A stretch of DNA of 19,663 bases from an uncultured Roseburia sp. (GCA_945928585.1 CAMENQ010000006.1:1-19663), one strand, 5' to 3'. Counted from the first letter of the stretch, positions 6,152 to 17,526 are shown. Made by a program: numbers and translations. The notes: generated from the letters alone by a model not told the origin.

Positions 6152-7714
6152 CTATTGCTCAGCCTCTAACGAGTAATCTATACAATTTATAATCATGTCA
6201 ACTGCCTGCCATTCTCCGTCAATATATTTAAAATATACTGCCGCTATAGCTGTATTACTTCCGGCGTAATTTTTCCTGTAACCGTTTATGACTGTTCTTC
6301 CTTTTTTTGCAGTATAATTCACATCATAAATCATATTAACCGTGACGCTGTCATTATATACAAAATCTGTCAGCTCATACCTTAATGATGTTATTTCCAT
6401 GCTTATAAGTGTTCTTCCGTCTTCCTGATTTATTTCGTTATGTAAGACTTTCAACTGCTCTTCTATATGACTGTATCCCTCTTCACTTTCTCTGAAAAGC
6501 GGTTTTACAATGTCTGTATTTCCATCCATCAGTCCGCATGAATAACTTGCCTGAAGTATTTGTACTGCTTTACTCTGCATAGCCTGCAAATGTTCTGATT
6601 TAATAGGAATCATTTCTTGTGTAAGCTCATATTTTTCATTATTCTTTTCCCATAATACATTTTCAGTGATTGTATCTATACTCTCTCCCTCTATCTTTAT
6701 TGTATGCTGTCCCATAAAGATTCTGTCAAGTGTATACACTGTATTTCCTGTTTCCTCATTTGTTCCTGTTACGCAGTCACTTATATCTATGCCGTCAAAT
6801 GTTAACTTGACATAGGCCGGAGCTTCTATCGTACAGTTTTTTATAATAAAGTTGTCAACACTGCCTTTCCATGTAGTAAACACTAAAAGAATATTTTCAG
6901 GCTGTTTTTTCAGTGTCATTGTGTATGTACCCTCGACTTCTATTGTCGCCGGTTCTGTATCTTTCTCTGCTGTAGTTTCCGCTGCAGGTGTTTCTTCTGC
7001 AGGTGCTTCCGCTGCTCCCTCTGCAGGCGTCTCTGCCGCAGGTGCTTCCGCTGTTCCTTCTGCAGGCGTCTCTGCTGCAGGTACTTCCGCTGCTCCTTCC
7101 GCAGGTGTCTCCTGTACGGTTGGGTCTGTGCTTTCCTGTATATCCTGAGTTTCAACCTCCTTGTTCATTTTATATTTTGCCCTTACCGTGGCATAGTCTC
7201 CGCTTCTGCTGTCAACTACTATTTCATAATCTGTAACATCTCCGTCAAGAGAAGTCTGTGACATCATCTGGGAAAATGTATTGAGATTTATAAACTTTGA
7301 CTCTGTAATCTCTGTTTTCTGATACATATTGTACCAGTTATTATTCATATAGTAACCAAAGTACTCATCTGCAAAAACCTTAGGACCTCCTCTTACCTGA
7401 CCTACAGCCACTAAAATTCCTATTCCTCCCGCCAGGGCAAGAAGAAGGAGCGAGGATACAAGCTGCCAGATTATTCCTACTACTTTATTTTGCTTCCATT
7501 TTTTTATTTTTCTGTGAATACGGCCAAATACAGTTTTTGGGGTTTTTTCCCTGCCATGCTCATCCTCATCAACATTTATTATTTCAATCCCTATATCATC
7601 AAGGTTTTCTTCCTCATTTTTATTTTCAGTTTCATTTACAACACTGTCTTCCGACAGTTTTTCTTCTTTTTCGTCTAATTTTATATCCTTATTTTCTTTA
7701 TCATTATCTTCCAT
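6152..7714 (-). CDS. Single-pass membrane protein, TcaA-like layout, with Pro-Ala-Glu-Thr repeat
   Basis: I do not recognise a firm family for this 520-residue protein. The layout is clear: a very acidic cytoplasmic part (1-55), a basic stretch (about 59-77), one membrane segment (about 78-104), and a long outer region. The outer region begins with a domain at about 112-190, is interrupted by a low-complexity repeat (about 201-246, units like ETPAEGAAEAPAA), and continues with a probable beta-rich part (about 258-340, including APAYVKLTFDGIDI) and a C-terminal domain. The order resembles TcaA/YvbJ-type envelope proteins of Firmicutes, but that is a weak resemblance by layout and I would not name it. 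ATG 7714 has AAGGAGA about 6 nt upstream. It sits between sigma-like and flavin-reductase-fold genes in one run. Confidence 0.7.
   Translation of the reverse strand: MEDNDKENKDIKLDEKEEKLSEDSVVNETENKNEEENLDDIGIEIINVDEDEHGREKTPKTVFGRIHRKIKKWKQNKVVGIIWQLVSSLLLLALAGGIGILVAVGQVRGGPKVFADEYFGYYMNNNWYNMYQKTEITESKFINLNTFSQMMSQTSLDGDVTDYEIVVDSRSGDYATVRAKYKMNKEVETQDIQESTDPTVQETPAEGAAEVPAAETPAEGTAEAPAAETPAEGAAEAPAEETPAAETTAEKDTEPATIEVEGTYTMTLKKQPENILLVFTTWKGSVDNFIIKNCTIEAPAYVKLTFDGIDISDCVTGTNEETGNTVYTLDRIFMGQHTIKIEGESIDTITENVLWEKNNEKYELTQEMIPIKSEHLQAMQSKAVQILQASYSCGLMDGNTDIVKPLFRESEEGYSHIEEQLKVLHNEINQEDGRTLISMEITSLRYELTDFVYNDSVTVNMIYDVNYTAKKGRTVINGYRKNYAGSNTAIAAVYFKYIDGEWQAVDMIINCIDYSLEAEQ
6999..7115 (-). 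repeat. 39-bp tandem repeat, three units, in frame
   Basis: Units at 6999-7037, 7038-7076 and 7077-7115 match closely, and a degenerate partial unit precedes them at about 6983. Each encodes 13 residues rich in Pro, Ala, Glu and Thr within the outer part of the membrane protein, giving a flexible stalk. The unit length keeps the frame, so copy-number change would alter only stalk length. Confidence 0.9.
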
Positions 7715-7758
7715 GTCATTTCTCCTTACTTCCGGCTATGCTCTTATGAAGCAGCTTT

Positions 7759-8547
7759 CTACTCTCCACCTTCATCTATAGTCAGTGCATCTATGGATAT
7801 TTTCATCAGCTCCTTTATCTCCTCCTCTGACAATGCCAGCCTGTCCGATAATTCCTTAAGGGTGGCTTCCCTTCCCAGCTCCTTTGCCATTTCAGTAGAT
7901 GCATCATTTAATGCATTTATACGCTCCACTAAGTGATTGGAGGTTCTGCTGCTGCCAAGCTCCTGAAAAACAGCCCTTTCCATACTTTTTCTCACTCTGT
8001 CAAATATGGATTTTTCAAATTCTTCAAGACTTTCTTTTCCGTCATACTCTATAACAGCCTCATAAAGTGCTAAATTTCCCTCTGCGACTAAATCACTTTT
8101 TCCAAGAGGACTGTTAAGGTACTCCTGACTTATTTTAATTACATCTGCAAGATAGCTTTCCGTCAGGGCTTTTGTACAGTCTGCATTTCCCTTTAAATGT
8201 CCGCTAAGCATTTCATCCCTTTTTCCATTTTCCGGTGAAATACCTTTAAGGTCATCCTCATACATTTTATAAAAGGTTTTTGCCTCCTCGGTCTCCTGCT
8301 TTCCTACTGCCTGCGGGGTTTCCTCAGTTTTTTCACCTTCGTCTTCCTTTGTCTTAACTCCGTCTATTTCTATCTTAAGTCCTGCAAGATAATTATATAT
8401 AAAATCGTATTTTTCTTCATTATCAATAATATCTTTAAAGTACAGTCTTATCTGCTCTTTTGTAAGCCTGTTTCCTGAAACGGTGGCGAACTCCACCAAT
8501 TCTGCAAGAGTCTCATTAAATTCTTTCTTTTTATCTATGTCCTGCAT
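7759..8547 (-). CDS. Sigma-70-like protein with regions 1.1, 2 and 3 but no region 4
   Basis: The 262-residue protein aligns by eye with primary sigma factors. Residues 12-62 resemble region 1.1 (LAELVEFATVSGNRLTKEQI...GLKIEIDG). An acidic linker follows at about 64-90. Residues 131-194 resemble region 2, with SDLVAEGNLALYEAVIEYDG matching the DLIQEGNIGL block and RVRKSMERAVF in the place of WIRQAIxRAI. Residues 201-257 resemble region 3, with HLVERINALN and ELGREATLKELSDRL. The chain ends there, so the -35-binding region 4 is absent. The region 2.3/2.4 aromatic residues that melt DNA are largely missing. ATG 8547 has AAAGG 8 nt upstream, inside the end of the alarmone synthetase gene, and only 2 nt separate the two. 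It may be a partial sigma factor or a decoy regulator. Confidence 0.75.
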   Translation of the reverse strand: MQDIDKKKEFNETLAELVEFATVSGNRLTKEQIRLYFKDIIDNEEKYDFIYNYLAGLKIEIDGVKTKEDEGEKTEETPQAVGKQETEEAKTFYKMYEDDLKGISPENGKRDEMLSGHLKGNADCTKALTESYLADVIKISQEYLNSPLGKSDLVAEGNLALYEAVIEYDGKESLEEFEKSIFDRVRKSMERAVFQELGSSRTSNHLVERINALNDASTEMAKELGREATLKELSDRLALSEEEIKELMKISIDALTIDEGGE

Positions 8548-8549
8548 AG

Positions 8550-9227
8550 TTAAATCCTTTCCTGCATAGTCATAATTTTATGATAAATATCCTGCATCTT
8601 TTTATCTGTAGCTGCTATTACGCTGGCGCAATCTGCCAGTTCCTCCACTATTCTGTCTGCGTCAGGAATTCCTTTTTTATATTTAACCTGATGCTCCAGT
8701 GATGCCCAAAAGTCCATGGCAATAGTCCTTATCTGTACTTCTACTCTTCTGGATAAGGTTTTGTCTGATAAAAATATAGGAATCTCCACTATCAGGTGTA
8801 ATGAACGATATCCGTTATCCTTTGGGTTCTGTATGTAATCCTTCCTTTTAAGAAGCTTAATATCATCCTGTTTTATCAGCATATCTGCTACACTGTATAT
8901 ATCTTCTATAAAAGAACATATTACCCTTATTCCTGCCACATCATTAAGATGCTCTTCCATAGATTCCACCGTAATAGGCCATTCATTTCTTCTAAGCTTT
9001 CCAATAATGCTCTGCGGCGACTTAAGTCTGGAGGTTATGGATTCTATAGGGTTTCTCTTTGTTCTCAGTGATAATTCTTCATTTAAAATCTCCAGTTTTG
9101 TCTGTATCTCCCTGATGGCACTGCTGTTATAAAGCATTGCCTCCTCAAACTTTTCTGCTTCCTCAAAAAACATCTCCGGAACTACTATTCTCGAATATTC
9201 GTCTGTATACTTTGTTCTTCCGCTCAT
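8550..9227 (-). CDS. Small alarmone synthetase, RelA/SpoT synthetase domain (GTP pyrophosphokinase)
   Basis: The 225-residue protein is a stand-alone (p)ppGpp synthetase of the RelQ/RelP/YjbM type; it would transfer pyrophosphate from ATP to GTP or GDP. Synthetase motifs occur in order: SRLKSPQSIIGKL (67-78), NDVAGIRVIC with the catalytic-site Asp96, KDYIQNPKDNGYRSLHL (129-145) and VEVQIRTIAMDFWASLEHQVKYK with Glu163. No HD hydrolase, TGS or ACT domain is present, so it is a small synthetase and not a long Rel. I start at ATG 9227, with GAAAGG about 10 nt upstream; the frame extends upstream with TTG codons. A hairpin lies between it and the transketolase. It is probably translationally coupled to the sigma-like gene. 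It may act in nutrient or envelope stress. Confidence 0.92.
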   Translation of the reverse strand: MSGRTKYTDEYSRIVVPEMFFEEAEKFEEAMLYNSSAIREIQTKLEILNEELSLRTKRNPIESITSRLKSPQSIIGKLRRNEWPITVESMEEHLNDVAGIRVICSFIEDIYSVADMLIKQDDIKLLKRKDYIQNPKDNGYRSLHLIVEIPIFLSDKTLSRRVEVQIRTIAMDFWASLEHQVKYKKGIPDADRIVEELADCASVIAATDKKMQDIYHKIMTMQERI

Positions 9228-9274
9228 ACGTTTATTACCTTTCAATGCTGCCAATCAGATGTCCACGCAAATCA

Positions 9275-9301
9275 TAGGGAGATGTGCTTCACATCTCCCT
9301 A
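9275..9301 (-). other. 12-bp perfect hairpin between transketolase and alarmone synthetase genes
   Basis: TAGGGAGATGTG and CACATCTCCCTA pair perfectly around a 3-nt loop. Read on the minus strand the sequence after it is only TGATTTG, a poor T-run, so it is more likely a partial terminator, processing site or mRNA end stabiliser than a full stop. It falls in the only gap of about 110 bp within the seven-gene run. Confidence 0.6.
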
Positions 9302-9336
9302 CACTTGCATAACATATCTTTGTCTGTTAATACCTT

Positions 9337-10278
9337 CTACTTTACAAAGTCCTTAACCTTAGCATAAATACCCTTTGCATCAAGTCCATACTTTTCAATA
9401 AGCTTAACTGCAGGACCTGATTCACCAAACTGGTCGTTGATACCTATCTTTAATACCTGTGTAGGTGCCTTTGCACTTAATGCATCACAAACGGCACTTC
9501 CAAGACCGCCTATAACTGAGTGTTCCTCTACGGTAACTACTTTTCCGGTCTCCTTTGCTGCTGCAACAACAAGTTCCTCATCAAGAGGTTTAATTGTATG
9601 TATATTTATAACCTTGGCATTTACGCCATCCGCTTCAAGCATTTTTGCTGCTTCAAGGGTTTCCGCAACACATAAACCTGTGGCAATAATGGTAACATCC
9701 TTGCCTTCCTTAAGTGTAACACCCTTACCTATCTCAAACTTATAATCAGGTGTGTCATTTATAACAGGTGTAGCAAGACGTCCAAATCTTATATAAACAG
9801 GTCCGTCATGGTCTATGGCTGCCTTTACTGCCGCCTTTGCCTCTACGTCATCTGAAGGATTTATAACTACCATACCCGGAATAGTTCTCATAAGAGCTAT
9901 ATCCTCATTACACTGATGGGTAGCTCCGTCCTCACCTACAGATATACCTGCATGTGTAGCGCCTATCTTTACATTTAAGTGTGGATATCCCACTGAGTTT
10001 CTAACCTGCTCAAAAGCTCTTCCTGCTGCAAACATAGCAAATGAGCTTACGAAAGGAATCTTTCCTGTAGCTGCAAGTCCTGCTGCTATGCCTACCATAT
10101 TACACTCTGCAATACCACAATCTATATGTCTCTCAGGAAATGCCTTCTTAAAAACACCTGTCTTGGTAGCTGCTGCTAAGTCAGCGTCAAGAACTACGAG
10201 ATTTTCATACTGGGCACCAAGCTCTGCCAATGCGTTGCCGTAGCTGTCTCTTGTGGCTATCTTCTTTACTTCTGACAT
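9337..10278 (-). CDS. tkt: Transketolase, C-terminal subunit
   Basis: This is the second half of a split transketolase, carrying the pyrimidine-binding and C-terminal domains. With the N subunit it moves two-carbon ketol units between sugar phosphates in the non-oxidative pentose phosphate pathway, using thiamine diphosphate. It has 313 residues, normal for this subunit. The Glu that activates the cofactor is in HIDCGIAECNMVGIAAG (Glu58). Also visible are GATHAGISVGEDGATHQ at about 107-123 and a C-terminal domain with TVEEHSVIGGLGSAV. ATG 10278 overlaps the end of the N-subunit gene by 13 nt, and AGGTGA lies 6 nt upstream, so the two are translated together. A similar fold occurs in DXS and in E1 beta subunits, but the pairing with an N subunit and transaldolase settles it. 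Confidence 0.95.
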   Translation of the reverse strand: MSEVKKIATRDSYGNALAELGAQYENLVVLDADLAAATKTGVFKKAFPERHIDCGIAECNMVGIAAGLAATGKIPFVSSFAMFAAGRAFEQVRNSVGYPHLNVKIGATHAGISVGEDGATHQCNEDIALMRTIPGMVVINPSDDVEAKAAVKAAIDHDGPVYIRFGRLATPVINDTPDYKFEIGKGVTLKEGKDVTIIATGLCVAETLEAAKMLEADGVNAKVINIHTIKPLDEELVVAAAKETGKVVTVEEHSVIGGLGSAVCDALSAKAPTQVLKIGINDQFGESGPAVKLIEKYGLDAKGIYAKVKDFVK

Positions 10279-11105
10279 AATGCTTCACCTACCTTCTCTA
10301 AATCTGCCATAGCAATAGCGTACTCCTCATCATTTGGAGCCTTGCCATGCCAGCCTGCATTATTCTCCATAAATGATACGCCTTTTCCCTTAACGCTCTT
10401 AAATACAATAGCCGTAGGCATTCCCTTTGTGGCTTTTGCCTCATCAAATGCTGCCTTTATTGCATCAAAATCATGTGCATCTACATTCTCTATAACGTGG
10501 AAATTAAATGCCTTAAACTTGTCTCCAATAGGATAAGGAGAACATACATCCTCTACTTTACCGTCTATCTGGAGTCCGTTATTATCTACCATAACTACAA
10601 GATTGTCAAGCTTTCTGTGTCCTGCGAACATAGAAGCCTCCCAAACCTGTCCTTCCTGTATTTCTCCATCTCCGAGAAGTGTATATACTCTGTAGGAATC
10701 TCCGCTTAACTTAGCTGAAAGTGCCATACCTACTGCTGCTGATATACCCTGTCCCAAAGAACCTGATGACATATCAACGCCCGGAATATGTTTCATATCA
10801 GGATGTCCCTGAAGATATGAGCCTAACTGTCTCAGTGTCTTTAAATCCTCCACAGGGAAATAACCTCTCTGTGCCAGTGTAGAATAAAGTCCCGGAGCAG
10901 TATGTCCCTTTGAAAGTACAAATCTGTCTCTGTCTGCTTTCTTTGGATCCTTTGGATCAATGTTCATTTCCTCAAAATAAAGATATGTAAAGATGTCTGC
11001 TGCCGATAATGAACCACCCGGATGTCCTGCCTTAGCACTATGTACAGCAGTCACTATCCCTTTACGAACTTCATTGGCAGTCTTCTGCAATGCTAACTTG
11101 TCCAT
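10266..11105 (-). CDS. tkt: Transketolase, N-terminal subunit
   Basis: This is the thiamine-diphosphate-binding half of a split transketolase, 279 residues. The cofactor diphosphate motif is GDGEIQEGQVWEA at 145-157, with the closing NN at 175-176. Typical blocks are AGHPGGSLSAADI (26-38), SKGHTAPGLYSTL (65-77) and DMSSGSLGQGISAAVGMA (111-128), all substrate or cofactor contacts in the family. I start at ATG 11105, with AAAGGGG 7 nt upstream; the longer open frame has no comparable site. It lies 19 nt after transaldolase and overlaps the C subunit, so stoichiometric production is expected. Split transketolases are common in clostridia and archaea; nothing suggests a broken single gene. Confidence 0.95.
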   Translation of the reverse strand: MDKLALQKTANEVRKGIVTAVHSAKAGHPGGSLSAADIFTYLYFEEMNIDPKDPKKADRDRFVLSKGHTAPGLYSTLAQRGYFPVEDLKTLRQLGSYLQGHPDMKHIPGVDMSSGSLGQGISAAVGMALSAKLSGDSYRVYTLLGDGEIQEGQVWEASMFAGHRKLDNLVVMVDNNGLQIDGKVEDVCSPYPIGDKFKAFNFHVIENVDAHDFDAIKAAFDEAKATKGMPTAIVFKSVKGKGVSFMENNAGWHGKAPNDEEYAIAMADLEKVGEALCQK

Positions 11106-11124
11106 TAAATTACCCCTTTCCTGC

Positions 11125-11778
11125 TTATTCGCCAAATACTGCCTTATAATCTGCCTGGAATTTTGCAATACCCTGATCTGTAAGCGGATGCTTTGTCATC
11201 TGCTCAATTACCTTATAAGGTACTGTAGCAATATCTGCTCCTGCAAGTGCGCAATCTGTAACATGGATAGGATTACGTACTGATGCTGCTATAATCTGTG
11301 TATCAATGCCTGCTACCGCAAACATATCTGCAATCTGTCTGATAAGGTCAATACCAGGCTGTGAAATATCATCAAGTCTTCCAAGGAAAGGTGATACATA
11401 TGTAGCTCCTGCTCTTGCTGCAAGTAATGCCTGATTTGCTGAAAATACAAGTGTAACATTTGTCTTAATTCCCTCAGATGCAAGAACCTTTGTAGCCTTT
11501 AAGCCCTCTACCGTCATAGGAATCTTAACTACCATATTAGGATGAATCTTTGCGATTTCTCTTCCTTCTTTAATCATTCCCTCTGCATCTACTGTAGTTG
11601 CTTTAACTTCTCCACTTATAGGTCCGTCCACGATAGAAGCTATTTCTTTAATAACTTCATTAAAATCTCTTCCTTCCTTTGCAATAAGTGATGGATTTGT
11701 AGTAACACCACAGATAACTCCCATGTCATTTGCTTTCCTGATGTCCTCTACATTTGCTGTGTCAACAAAAAATCTCAT
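11125..11778 (-). CDS. tal: Transaldolase, short (fructose-6-phosphate-aldolase-like) form
   Basis: The 217-residue enzyme belongs to the small transaldolase/FSA family and would transfer a dihydroxyacetone unit between sugar phosphates through a Schiff-base lysine. It shows [17 protein letters not shown] at the start, GVTTNPSLI (about 25-33), the lysine in VVKIPMT (about 82-88), [14 protein letters not shown] and SPFLGRLDD. The Phe in SPF matches transaldolases; in E. coli FSA this place is Tyr, which gives aldolase activity. I therefore favour transaldolase over FSA. ATG 11778 has AAGGAGG 9 nt upstream; the open frame goes 26 codons further with no support. It is the first gene after the promoter of the seven-gene run and feeds the same pathway as the transketolase downstream. 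Confidence 0.93.
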   Translation of the reverse strand: MRFFVDTANVEDIRKANDMGVICGVTTNPSLIAKEGRDFNEVIKEIASIVDGPISGEVKATTVDAEGMIKEGREIAKIHPNMVVKIPMTVEGLKATKVLASEGIKTNVTLVFSANQALLAARAGATYVSPFLGRLDDISQPGIDLIRQIADMFAVAGIDTQIIAASVRNPIHVTDCALAGADIATVPYKVIEQMTKHPLTDQGIAKFQADYKAVFGE

Positions 11779-11864
11779 TTTAAAAATCCTCCTTATATTT
11801 TGTTTTGTTTCGACATAAATTTTGAAAAAATACCTTTTTAAAACCCGTTCTGGCATTTGATAAT

Positions 11865-11893
11865 ATTATACCACTTTTATAACAATATGTCTA
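11865..11893 (-). promoter_or_regulatory. Promoter of the transaldolase-transketolase run
   Basis: TAGACA (11893-11888) and TATAAT (11870-11865) are 17 nt apart on the minus strand, giving a start near 11858 and a leader of about 80 nt. The leader holds AACGGGTTTTAAAAAGG (11849-11833), close to a sequence in the atp leader (19339-19323). Confidence 0.75.
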
Positions 11894-12004
11894 TTTTCAA
11901 ATTTATAATTTACTGTTTTTTTACATTTTTATCTTTTATATTTCATTTCACCGCAAGCTTAATCTGTTACGCATCAGACCTTTTGACAACCTAATCATTA
12001 TAGG

Positions 12005-12072
12005 TAAAAAAATATCACGTTCCTTGCAATGACTTAATTTATATTTTTAGCCATTGACTAAAACGTGATATC
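12005..12072 (-). terminator. Terminator of the atp operon
   Basis: ATATCACGTT (12012-12021) and AACGTGATAT (12062-12071) pair perfectly; inside, CAATG and CATTG can form a second stem. On the minus strand the hairpin begins 14 nt after the atpC stop and ends in a run of seven T. The rest of 11779-12085 holds the tal promoter and AT-rich sequence, and I see no gene there. Confidence 0.85.
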
Positions 12073-12085
12073 TTTATTATTACAT

Positions 12086-12490
12086 TTACTTAACCATATT
12101 AAGTCTGACAATGGATCTCTTAAGTGCCAGTTCAGCTCTGTTTCTGTCTATTCCTGAGCCACCATCCTTAAGCCGTCTCTCAGCCCTTATCTTAGCTTCC
12201 TCGGCTCTGTTCTTATCGATTTCATCAGGCCATTCGGCTACCTCAGCCATTATCTTTACCTTGTCCTTAAGAATAACCACAAATCCTGACATAACTGCTG
12301 CAGTCTTTAAACCTGCCGCTTCATGTATCTTTACAACGCCCGGCATTAAGACATTTGTCATAGGTATATGGTTTTTATAAATTCCAATCTCTCCTTCGCT
12401 TGTGGTAAGCTCAAGAAAATTTGCCTCACCTTTATAAAATACACGCTCCGGTGAAATTATCTCCAGTGCAAACATCTTCTCATCTGCCAT
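12086..12490 (-). CDS. atpC: ATP synthase F1 subunit epsilon
   Basis: Epsilon is the small central-stalk subunit that couples gamma to the c ring and can inhibit ATP hydrolysis. The 134-residue length is typical. The N-terminal beta-sandwich is recognisable from FALEIISPERVFYKGEANF and TSEGEIGIYKNHIPM, and the C-terminal helical hairpin from the Glu/Ala/Arg-rich RAEEAKIRAERRL and NRAELALKRSIVRLN. It is the last gene of the operon, 12 nt after atpD and just before the terminator. The start is ATG 12490, with a purine-rich GAGGT about 7 nt upstream. Confidence 0.96.
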   Translation of the reverse strand: MADEKMFALEIISPERVFYKGEANFLELTTSEGEIGIYKNHIPMTNVLMPGVVKIHEAAGLKTAAVMSGFVVILKDKVKIMAEVAEWPDEIDKNRAEEAKIRAERRLKDGGSGIDRNRAELALKRSIVRLNMVK

Positions 12491-12502
12491 CTGTCTACCT
12501 CA

Positions 12503-13915
<1,413 letters not shown>

Positions 13916-14833
13916 TTAGCTGATAGCCTCGGCACCAGCTATAATTTCTGTAAGTTCCTGTGTGATGGAGCCCTGTCTTGCTCTGTTGTACATAAGTGAC
14001 AAATCTGCAATCATTTCCTCTGCATTTGATGTTGCAGAATCCATGGCTGACATTCTGGCACCATTTTCACTGGCTACCGCCTCCACTAAGGCACCATATA
14101 TAAGGCTTGTTACATACTTTGGTATAATAACGTCTAAAACCTCATCCTCACCAGGCTCATAATTCATAGGAGTTTTATCGTCCTCCATTTTATTTCCTTC
14201 ATCCGATTTCTCTATTGCTGCTTCATGCAATTTTGCTGCTTCATGCAATTTTGCTTCCGGCAATTTTGATACAGGCAATATCTTCTTCATATCAGGCACC
14301 TGGCTTACACTGTTTTTAAATATAGTGTATGCAAGATATATCTCGCCTATTTCACCATCCTCAAAGGCTTTAAGTATTTCTGATGATATGCTCATGGCAT
14401 CGCTATACATAGGTTCCTCTATAACCTCTGAATAATCGCTTTTAACTTCAAAACCCTTTCTTAAAAGACCTTCCTTAGCCTTTCGTCCTACAGAATATAT
14501 TACTGTATTGTCAGTATTAAATTCCGGATTTGTGGTTATAAGCTTTACCATATTTGAATTATAGCCGCCTGCAAGTCCTCTGTTTGAAGATATGACTATG
14601 ACAGCTTTTTTCTTACCATCAGTCTGCTTTAAAAATCTGTGATTTATATTTCCTGACTTTGACAATATGTCTGATACTGTGTCATACATACCATTGAAGT
14701 AGGCTTTACTATGTTCAGCCCTTTCCTTTGCCTTTTGAAGCTTTACGGTAGAGATCAGTTTCATGGCTTTTGTAATTTGTCCTGTACTTTGTACACTTAC
14801 TTTTCGTCTCTGAATATCTCTCATTGACGCCAT
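13916..14833 (-). CDS. atpG: ATP synthase F1 subunit gamma, with an internal repeat insertion
   Basis: Gamma is the rotor shaft of F1. The N-terminal helix (MRDIQRRKVSVQSTGQITKAMKLISTVKLQKAK) and the C-terminal helix (GARMSAMDSATSNAEEMI...YNRARQGSITQELTEIIAGAEA) are well kept. The total length of 305 residues is somewhat long for the family. The extra part is at about 190-225, a hydrophilic stretch with two copies of AKLHEA followed by an acidic segment, in the outer alpha/beta domain and away from the rotor helices. AGAGGTGA lies about 6 nt before ATG 14833. It follows atpA by 15 nt. Confidence 0.97.
   Translation of the reverse strand: MASMRDIQRRKVSVQSTGQITKAMKLISTVKLQKAKERAEHSKAYFNGMYDTVSDILSKSGNINHRFLKQTDGKKKAVIVISSNRGLAGGYNSNMVKLITTNPEFNTDNTVIYSVGRKAKEGLLRKGFEVKSDYSEVIEEPMYSDAMSISSEILKAFEDGEIGEIYLAYTIFKNSVSQVPDMKKILPVSKLPEAKLHEAAKLHEAAIEKSDEGNKMEDDKTPMNYEPGEDEVLDVIIPKYVTSLIYGALVEAVASENGARMSAMDSATSNAEEMIADLSLMYNRARQGSITQELTEIIAGAEAIS
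14217..14252 (-). repeat. 18-bp tandem duplication inside atpG
   Basis: Two exact 18-bp copies lie at 14217-14234 and 14235-14252, followed by a related degenerate 15-bp unit at 14253-14267. They keep the frame and encode the repeated AKLHEA in the gamma insertion. Replication slippage is the simple explanation. Confidence 0.9.
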
Positions 14834-14848
14834 GGCTTTTCACCTCTC

Positions 14849-16894
<2,046 letters not shown>

Positions 16895-16907
<13 letters not shown>

Positions 16908-17473
16908 GTTTCATCACCTATCTCTCTTAATGTCTCATCAATAAGTTTGTCCTGAGTATCCTTGTCTATAGATGCTGCCACAAGCTTGTTTGCCATAAGA
17001 GTAGAAACAAGAATAATTTCCTTCTTCACATCATCTACCGCTTTCTGCTTCTCAAGCTCTGCCTCTTTTCTGGCATTTTCGATAATACGCGATGCTTCCT
17101 CTCTGGCTTCGTTTTCTATACGCTCCTGATTTTTAAGAGCCTTCTTTCTTGCGTCGCTTAAAATGGCTTCCACTTCTTTATTAACACCCTTGAGCTTTTC
17201 CTCATACTCAGCCTTCAGCTTATCTGCCTTATCCATGTCAGATGCGGTTTTTTCTCTCTCGGCTGTAATCTTTGCCTGCCTGTCTGTAAGCATTTTTCTT
17301 ACAGGATTAAACAAAAGATATGATGCCAGAGTAAACAGAATAAATATATTTATGGCAAGTATTGCCGCATCAAACAAAAGCTGCGGGTCCAGACCAAATA
17401 TTCTGCCTTCATCTGCCGCTTCCGTACCTGCACTTAGCAGCTGATATCCGTATTGTTCTATTAATGTTCTCAA
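16895..17473 (-). CDS. atpF: ATP synthase Fo subunit b
   Basis: Subunit b is the peripheral stalk: one membrane helix followed by a long charged coiled coil that reaches F1. The 192-residue product has the membrane segment at about 36-56 (LFDAAILAINIFILFTLASYLLF), then NPVRKML, and a Lys/Glu/Ala-rich helix to the end. About 30 residues precede the membrane helix, more than in many b subunits. The start appears to be TTG 17473, because AAAGGAGG lies 7 nt upstream; a GTG at 17500 would be upstream of that site, and the nearby ATG is out of frame. It lies between atpE and atpH in the standard order. Confidence 0.93.
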
Positions 17474-17526
17474 TTCATAGCCTCCTTTCTGCGTATACAC
17501 GCACTTTTATAGCTTTCTTAAGCTTA

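Noticed and set aside
6940..7155. Gln/Arg-rich frame overlapping the tandem repeat
   Set aside because: It is a shifted reading of the 39-bp repeat on the same strand as the membrane-protein gene, with low complexity and no support.
9275..9301. Hairpin as a full intrinsic terminator
   Set aside because: The stem is perfect but the T-run after it is weak, and downstream genes have no clear promoter of their own.
11779..12085. Possible riboswitch or small RNA between tal and atpC
   Set aside because: The region is explained by the tal promoter and leader plus the atp terminator; no further conserved core was seen.
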